A stretch of DNA of 64,000 nt, taken from positions 682,001 to 746,000 of the forward strand of contig JQNH01000001.1 in NCBI GenBank assembly GCA_000745135.1, in the 5' to 3' direction. The position numbers were made by a program, and so were the translations under genes. Below, piece by piece: positions 63,388 to 64,000 of the stretch. The notes beneath the pieces were generated by a model. The model was given only the letters and a program-made list of their open reading frames with translations. It was not told where the DNA came from and did no database searches. Numbering within the stretch: the first letter of the stretch is position 1; the number at the start of each line of letters is the position of its first letter. The DNA is from Rhizobiales bacterium YIM 77505 (GTDB lineage Bacteria > Pseudomonadota > Alphaproteobacteria > Rhizobiales > Beijerinckiaceae).

Positions 63388-64000
63388 TCACCTCGTCCCG
63401 AGGGGCGGGGCGAGAAGCCCGGCCGCGCCAAGAAAGCGCCGCAGGTTCCGGTGTCCCATCGTGGCATAAGCCAGGGGAGGAGCCTTGTCGGGGTCCTGCT
63501 CCGCCTCAACCACCACCCACCCCGCATAGCCCGGAAGCTCGCGAAAAACAGCGGGGAAGTCGACGCAGCCGTCGCCCGGGACCGTGAACACACCGGCGAT
63601 CACTGCGTCGAGGAAGGAGAGGCGGTCCGCCTTCGCCCGGCGCATCACCTCGGCGCGCACATCCTTGGCATGGACGTGGCCGATGCGCCGCCGGTAGCGC
63701 CTCGCGAGCGCGGCTGGCTCTGCGCCCGCGAAAGTGGCGTGGCCGGTGTCGAGAAGGAGATGAACCGAGGGGCCGGTGGCTTCCATGAGGCGAGCGATGT
63801 CGTCCTCGCTCTCCACCACGGTCCCCATGTGATGGTGGTAGACGAGTGCCAACCCCTCGGCCGCCACCGCCTCCGCCACGACGGTCAGGCGGCGGCCGAA
63901 GGCGGCCCACTCGGCGGCGCCGAGGTGCGGGCGCTCGTCGAGAGGGGTGGAGCGGTCGCCATGGACCGCGTTCGACGTCTCGGCGAAGATGAGGACCGGG
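63388..64000 (-). CDS. iolE: myo-inosose-2 dehydratase, partial
   Basis: About 204 C-terminal residues; the frame runs off the right edge with no stop, and the N-terminal third is outside. The text VLIFAETSNAVHGDRSTPLD, then LALVYHHHMGTVVESEDDIA and HLLLDTGHATFAGAEP is diagnostic of IolE. So are RIGHVHAKDVRAEVM and DFPAVFRELPGYAGWVVVEA, with metal ligands in the TIM barrel. It dehydrates 2-keto-myo-inositol in inositol catabolism. The end GLLAPPLGTR is slightly variable as in relatives. Confidence 0.88.
   Translation of the reverse strand, partial: PVLIFAETSNAVHGDRSTPLDERPHLGAAEWAAFGRRLTVVAEAVAAEGLALVYHHHMGTVVESEDDIARLMEATGPSVHLLLDTGHATFAGAEPAALARRYRRRIGHVHAKDVRAEVMRRAKADRLSFLDAVIAGVFTVPGDGCVDFPAVFRELPGYAGWVVVEAEQDPDKAPPLAYATMGHRNLRRFLGAAGLLAPPLGTR

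Overview
The window is about 64 kb of GC-rich DNA with the codon bias, ATGA start/stop overlaps and regulatory signals of an alphaproteobacterium, most likely a Hyphomicrobiales member (Methylobacteriaceae/Microvirga-like is my guess from gene content, not proven). Signals supporting this are a ROSE-type RNA thermometer in front of an Hsp20 gene, a KaiC-like ATPase paired with an HWE histidine kinase, an IclR box identical to the classical consensus, and a Zur-type box in front of a zinc importer. I found no rRNA, tRNA, CRISPR, phage or insertion sequence.

Layout. 1-4.6 kb: the tail of a phosphoesterase, a Wza/ExoF-type polysaccharide export protein, a methyltransferase, and a large secreted protein with RTX repeats and a beta-helix. 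4.9-21.1 kb: a catabolic island on the + strand. It has a FadR-type regulator, an enoyl-CoA hydratase/isomerase, two complete Liv-type ABC transporters, two acyl-CoA ligases and an acyl-CoA dehydrogenase. The same 11-base FadR-type operator sits before the regulator gene and before the second transporter, so the island probably forms one regulon for uptake and CoA activation of an unidentified carboxylic acid. 21.2-23.4 kb: a hybrid histidine kinase. 23.8-29.4 kb: the glyoxylate-to-glycerate operon (gcl, hyi, tartronate semialdehyde reductase, a PanE-like reductase), divergent from an IclR regulator.

29.4-34.5 kb is a signalling and stress block on the - strand: HWE kinase, KaiC-like ATPase, Crp/Fnr regulator, an omega-subunit paralogue of RNA polymerase, and Hsp20 with its thermometer and a sigma32-like promoter. 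35.1-39.6 kb has an OmpA-like protein with a polyglycine tail, a caspase-Sel1 protein and two small unknowns. Then come aroQ, an orphan amino-acid-binding protein, a GST, and a zinc operon (48-residue membrane peptide, znuC, znuB, znuA, COG0523 GTPase) led by the Zur-like box.

46.3-57 kb: a Tat-exported OpgD, a YbiC-like dehydrogenase, a fused TRAP permease with its TAXI receptor, a DUF559 nuclease-like gene bracketed by palindromic repeats, a Ntn-type amidohydrolase, and a cobalt-type nitrile hydratase (alpha with a His-rich head, beta, activator). 57-64 kb: a Ugp-like CUT1 importer, a Na/Pi cotransporter-PhoU protein and the 3' part of iolE. A family of extragenic palindromic repeats is concentrated at 49-59 kb, with a related copy near 2.7 kb.
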